From Sipunculus nudus (Eukaryota; Annelida; Sipuncula; Golfingiida; Sipunculidae), in contig CM049310.1 in the NCBI GenBank assembly GCA_026874595.1, positions 35,031,558 to 35,095,557 of the forward strand: DNA of 64,000 nucleotides, read 5' to 3'. Of this stretch, positions 62,201 through 64,000 are shown in pieces. Below the pieces are notes generated by a model. It had not been told where the DNA came from. It was given only the letters and a program-made list of their open reading frames with translations, and ran no database searches. How positions within the stretch are numbered: the stretch's first letter is position 1; each line of letters opens with the position of its first letter. The position numbers were made by a program, and so were the translations under genes.

Positions 62201-63540
62201 GTGAGACACCTTTGACTGTAATGAGATGATGTCTGTATTACATGGTGTAGTCTGTGAGACACCTTTGACTGTAATAAGATGATGTCTGTATTACAAGGTG
62301 TAGTCTGTGAGACACCTTTGACTGTAACAAGATGATGTCTGTATTACAAGGTGTATTCTGTGAGACACCTTTGACTGTAATGAGATGGTGTCTGTGTTAC
62401 AAGGTGTAGTCTGTGAGACACCTTTGACTGTAATAAGATGATGTCTGTATTACAAGGTGTATTCTGTGAGACACCTTTGACTGTAATGAGATGGTGTCTG
62501 TGTTACAAGGTGTAGTCTGTGAGACACCTTTGACTGTAATAAGATGATGTCTGTATTACAAGGTGTAGTCTGTGAGACACCTTTGACTGTAATGAGAAGT
62601 CTGTATTACAAGGTGTAGTCTGTGAGACACTTTGACTGTAATGAGATGATGTCTGTATTACAAGGTGTATTCTGTGAGACACCTTTGACTGTAATGAGAT
62701 GATGTCTGTATTACAAGGTGTATTCTGTGAGACACCTTTGACTGTAATGAGATGGTGTCTGTGTTACAAGGTGTAGTCTGTGAGACACTTTGACTGTAAT
62801 GAGATGATGTCTGTATTACAAGGTGTAGTCTGTGAGACATCTTTGACTGTAAAGAGATGATGTCTGTATTACAAGGTGTAGTCTGTGAGACAGCTTTGGC
62901 TGTAATGAGATGATATCTGTATTACAAGGTGTAGTCTGTGAGACAGCTTTGACTGTAATGAGATGGTGTCTGTATTACAAAGGGGTAGTCTGTCAGGCAG
63001 CTTTGACTCTCATGAGATGGTGTCTTTTTCACCAGGAGTAGTCTGTCAGGCAGCTCTGAGTGTCTTCATTACCAGAGGGTGGCCTCTCATCTTTGGCTGT
63101 TATGTGATGGTGTCTTCATTACCACAGGGTGGCCTCTCAGCTTTGGCTGTAATGTGATGGTGTATGTATTACAAGGGGAAACCTGTCTGTTGTCTTTGAC
63201 TGTAATGATATGGTGTCTTCATTACACGGGTTGGTCTGTCTGGCAGCTTTGGCTGTAATAAGATGGTGTCTGTCTTACAAGATGTGGTCTGCCAGATATC
63301 TTTGGCTGTAGTAAGATGGTGTCTATATTACAAGGGGTAGTCTGTCAGACATCTTTGACTGTAATGAGTTGGTGTCTTCATTACCACAGTGTGACCTCCT
63401 AGCTTTGGCTGTAATGTGACGGTGTCTGTATTACAAGGAGTGGTGTTTCAGACAGGTTTGACTGTACCTTGATATGGGTCACGTGTTGGTCCTGGTGCTG
63501 CTTTATCAGCTGGTGGGACTTCTACTTCTGTATTTGTATC
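40902..63540 (-). CDS. MAN1B1: Gene 3: ER-type 1,2-alpha-mannosidase-like protein (GH47) with a duplicated exon
   Basis: Read on the minus strand, exons 63540-63468, 56349-56161, 55425-55277, one of 52999-52823 or 51760-51584, 47070-46883, 42652-42520, 41806-41612 and 41231-40902 join to 477 codons plus TAA. They cover the end of the stem and the whole GH47 barrel. The membrane anchor exon must lie beyond 64000. Catalytic Glu ([12 protein letters not shown]), Asp (ADSYYEYL), Glu (RPET), Thr (FNTEAHPLP) and the Cys pair are present. Oddities: Ser replaces the Arg two residues before the catalytic Asp; both versions of the duplicated exon have VPC where canonical enzymes have IPYS; exon 42652-42520 is three codons longer than in the paralogs; and EHLTC replaces DHL.C. 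It lies tail-to-tail with gene 2. Introns are larger than in gene 2 and hold most of the repeats of the right half. Confidence 0.93.
41612..41806 (-). CDS. MAN1B1: Gene 3 disulfide exon
   Basis: The acceptor is tcttttcag and the donor is gtaagt. It is 195 nt, phase 0/0. It encodes [18 protein letters not shown], then [19 protein letters not shown]. The conserved Cys pair is present; Glu replaces the usual Asp before His. Confidence 0.94.
42520..42652 (-). CDS. MAN1B1: Gene 3 exon 6
   Basis: The acceptor is ctttgcag and the donor is gtagga. It is 133 nt, nine more than in genes 1 and 2. It encodes [20 protein letters not shown], then [19 protein letters not shown]. The extra three residues lie in the ALTSMYPG loop. 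Confidence 0.92.
44062..44795. repeat. GAAA-rich polypurine minisatellite
   Basis: About 730 bp almost purely of A and G on the + strand, made of GAAA units punctuated by GACTGAAAGAAA. The 213-codon Ser/Phe/Leu ORF on the opposite strand is a translation of this repeat, not a gene. Confidence 0.93.
44900..45375 (+). repeat. 79-bp tandem repeat, about six units
   Basis: AGGGTTCGTTTAGCGTAG recurs at about 44905, 44984, 45063, 45142, 45221 and 45300, a regular 79-bp step. The unit also has AAAAATACACTTATGAAAGA and GAGACGTAGACGGGCAG. Confidence 0.93.
46883..47070 (-). CDS. MAN1B1: Gene 3 catalytic Asp exon
   Basis: The acceptor is ttaatacag; the donor is a weaker gtctgt. It is 188 nt, as in both paralogs. 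It encodes [20 protein letters not shown], then [20 protein letters not shown]. Ser replaces the specificity Arg. Confidence 0.92.
48141..48835 (+). repeat. 179-bp tandem repeat, four units
   Basis: TTCAGGAGC recurs at about 48142, 48321, 48498 and 48677. Each unit carries CTCGATCTGTAACTGGTC, AATCAGGCCAATATCTGCAG and TTTTTCATGAAATTTTCTA. A leading segment at 48062 (GTGTCAGAACAACACAAATG) may be the head of a larger element. It lies in a gene 3 intron. Confidence 0.88.
49849..50120. repeat. Possible small MITE with G-rich ends
   Basis: GGCAGATACAGGATCACAGA followed by a G-rich run at the left; GGGGCAGCCCCTCTAAATCC at the right, roughly inverted. Similar in style to 57836-58073. Weak. Confidence 0.3.
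51185..51347 (-). mobile_element. pogo/Tigger-like MITE copy 4
   Basis: TA-flanked. It starts CAGGGAAACCTGTGTAATAA and ends AAGGGTTCCACTG, the inverse orientation of 15747-15904. It lies in the gene 3 intron just downstream of duplicated exon B. Confidence 0.65.
51584..51760 (-). CDS. MAN1B1: Gene 3 duplicated exon, downstream version (B)
   Basis: The acceptor is tcttgtag and the donor is gtaacc. It is 177 nt, phase 0/0. It encodes [19 protein letters not shown], the loop [14 protein letters not shown], then [20 protein letters not shown]. By eye 36 of 59 residues equal version A. Differences cluster in the loop and the C-terminal helix end; the [11 protein letters not shown] and TIQLE blocks are kept, as expected under selection. 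Confidence 0.9.
52823..52999 (-). CDS. MAN1B1: Gene 3 duplicated exon, upstream version (A)
   Basis: The acceptor is cttcctcag and the donor is gtaaca. It is 177 nt, phase 0/0. It encodes [19 protein letters not shown], a divergent loop [14 protein letters not shown], then [20 protein letters not shown]. It has intact splice sites and no stop. It occupies the same place in the protein as 51760-51584, so a normal transcript should use only one. Confidence 0.9.
55277..55425 (-). CDS. MAN1B1: Gene 3 exon with first catalytic Glu
   Basis: The acceptor is ctacag and the donor is gtaagt. It is 149 nt, as in gene 2. It encodes [18 protein letters not shown] (with an N-L-S glycosylation sequon), then [19 protein letters not shown]. 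Confidence 0.93.
56161..56349 (-). CDS. MAN1B1: Gene 3 first catalytic-domain exon
   Basis: The acceptor is aattgcag and the donor is gtaagc. It is 189 nt. It encodes [20 protein letters not shown], then [20 protein letters not shown] and [17 protein letters not shown]. It closely resembles the start of the vertebrate MAN1B1 barrel. Confidence 0.94.
57836..58073. mobile_element. Small MITE-like element with GATCC-rich inverted ends
   Basis: Left TGGGGCAGATCCAGGATTTT; right CCAGATCCACCCCTGA, approximately inverted. The interior has (TG)n and a run of about 12 G. It lies in a gene 3 intron. Confidence 0.5.
58588..58770 (+). repeat. Left direct copy of a repeat flanking the 2-kb element
   Basis: AGGTGTGTTTCTATGTGTGC, then GATGACGAAGTGACGTCATT and CCTGAGTTCATGCAGACCCT; the same order recurs at 60777-60945. 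Confidence 0.8.
58773..60775. mobile_element. 2-kb TA-flanked element with 25-bp inverted ends
   Basis: The left end CCGTAAAAGTCGTTGCAGAA and the inverted right end CTGTAAAAGTCGTTGCAGAA match over about 25 bp with two mismatches, each next to TA. TTACAAGTCGCACCC-like text recurs inside both ends. The interior is richer in CpG and contains only short ORFs (up to 91 codons) with no transposase motif I recognise. It is probably a non-autonomous Tc1/mariner-pogo type element in the largest gene 3 intron. Confidence 0.7.
60777..61055. mobile_element. Small MITE with AGGTGTGTTTCCATGTG ends
   Basis: Left AGGTGTGTTTCCATGTGTAC (about 60777); right GCACACATGGAAACACCT (about 61030-61050), inverted. Its first about 165 bp also occur at 58588-58755. 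Confidence 0.65.
61690..63465. repeat. 53-bp minisatellite, about 33 units, in gene 3 intron
   Basis: The unit contains GATGTCTGTATTACAAGGTG, TAGTCTGTGAGACACC and TTTGACTGTAATGAGAT, repeating every 52-53 bp. Units are nearly identical from about 61800 to 62950 and decay toward 63450. Each has GGTGTCT...AGACACC arms that could pair. The last unit ends TTTGACTGTACC, which overlaps the minus-strand splice donor at 63467. ORFs here are repeat frames. Confidence 0.95.
63468..63540 (-). CDS. MAN1B1: Gene 3 stem exon
   Basis: The minus-strand acceptor is ttttttag before 63540 and the donor gtacag follows 63468. It is 73 nt and leaves one G. It encodes [20 protein letters not shown] then DPYQ, a Pro-rich stem joined to GPQN exactly as in gene 2. 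The donor sits at the edge of the 53-bp minisatellite. Confidence 0.78.
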
Positions 63541-64000
63541 CTAAAAAATAAAATCACGCCCTTGTTATTAATAATACTGATTATATGATAAAAGTATGTA
63601 ATAAAGCCAATCATAAAAATATTCACAGCAATAAATCAATATTTATAGATGAAGCAGCAACCAGTCAAATGGGCCAATATACATAAATACACTAATAGGG
63701 AGATGATACCAGCAATAATGCCTGAAAAATTTTAATGAATAATGCGGGTAGTACAAGGGCTGGATGGGGAGTAAAATCAAGAAAGGACAGATTAAATGCT
63801 GACGTTAAACTGGATCCAAGGGTTGATGTAGATTAGGGTTTCCCCCGTTGGTACACCTGTATCTAAACAATGTAGAAGGCACCTCTGCTGATATCTGCAG
63901 GAGGAACCTGGCACTACTCATAACAATGTGGTATTGGTAGAGGTATACACACTATTCATTTCATACTGTGAGGTAACAACATATCAAGATGTGTACAAAA

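Noticed and set aside
61690-63465. Regular short repeats resembling a CRISPR array
   Set aside because: Repeats are contiguous with no unique spacers, in an animal intron. It is a minisatellite.

Overview
The window is animal nuclear DNA: AT-rich, intron-rich, with GT-AG introns and dense small non-autonomous repeats. Several repeats (a family with AGCTCAGCTGA ends and a GACCCATGGGTC-like tail, a GTGAGCTTATG element, and tandem-core elements with hairpin ends) are of types I associate with bivalve mollusc genomes. A bivalve or related mollusc is therefore my best guess, from pattern memory only. No bacterial operon, rRNA, functional tRNA gene or CRISPR array was seen.

The only recognisable protein-coding content is a cluster of three paralogous glycoside hydrolase family 47 genes resembling ER mannosyl-oligosaccharide 1,2-alpha-mannosidase (MAN1B1 / ER mannosidase I). 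Gene 1 (+, exons 7649-11823) has only its last four coding exons in the window. Gene 2 (+, 19673-31315) has nine coding exons, from the exon with the transmembrane anchor to the stop, 516 codons; its initiator exon was not found. Gene 3 (-, 63540 down to 40902) has eight exon positions, 477 codons, and continues upstream past the window edge. Wherever exons can be compared, intron positions and phases agree in all three copies, so they arose by gene duplication. Genes 1 and 2 are head-to-tail; genes 2 and 3 converge.

The most interesting signal is in gene 3: two alternative versions of one catalytic-domain exon (52999-52823 and 51760-51584), both exactly 177 nt, both phase 0/0, about 61% identical in protein. 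This looks like a mutually exclusive exon pair that would swap a loop of the mannosidase barrel. Second, the residue two before the catalytic Asp, Arg in canonical ER mannosidase I and linked to its single-mannose specificity, is Arg in gene 1, Lys in gene 2 and Ser in gene 3, which suggests divergence of glycan specificity.

The remaining sequence is introns and intergenic DNA with repeats. These include two Helentron/HINE-like elements with a 280-bp dimeric core (79-1789 and 26642-28057), two elements with a roughly 145-bp core (9801-10960 and 16359-17928), a 2.8-kb inverted-repeat element holding a long polypurine tract and a 79-bp tandem array (42710-45536), a 2-kb TA-flanked inverted-repeat element (58773-60775), a tRNA-derived SINE (8398-8690), a pogo-like MITE family, a 179-bp tandem array (48141-48835) and a 53-bp minisatellite of about 33 units (61690-63465) that runs into a splice donor of gene 3.
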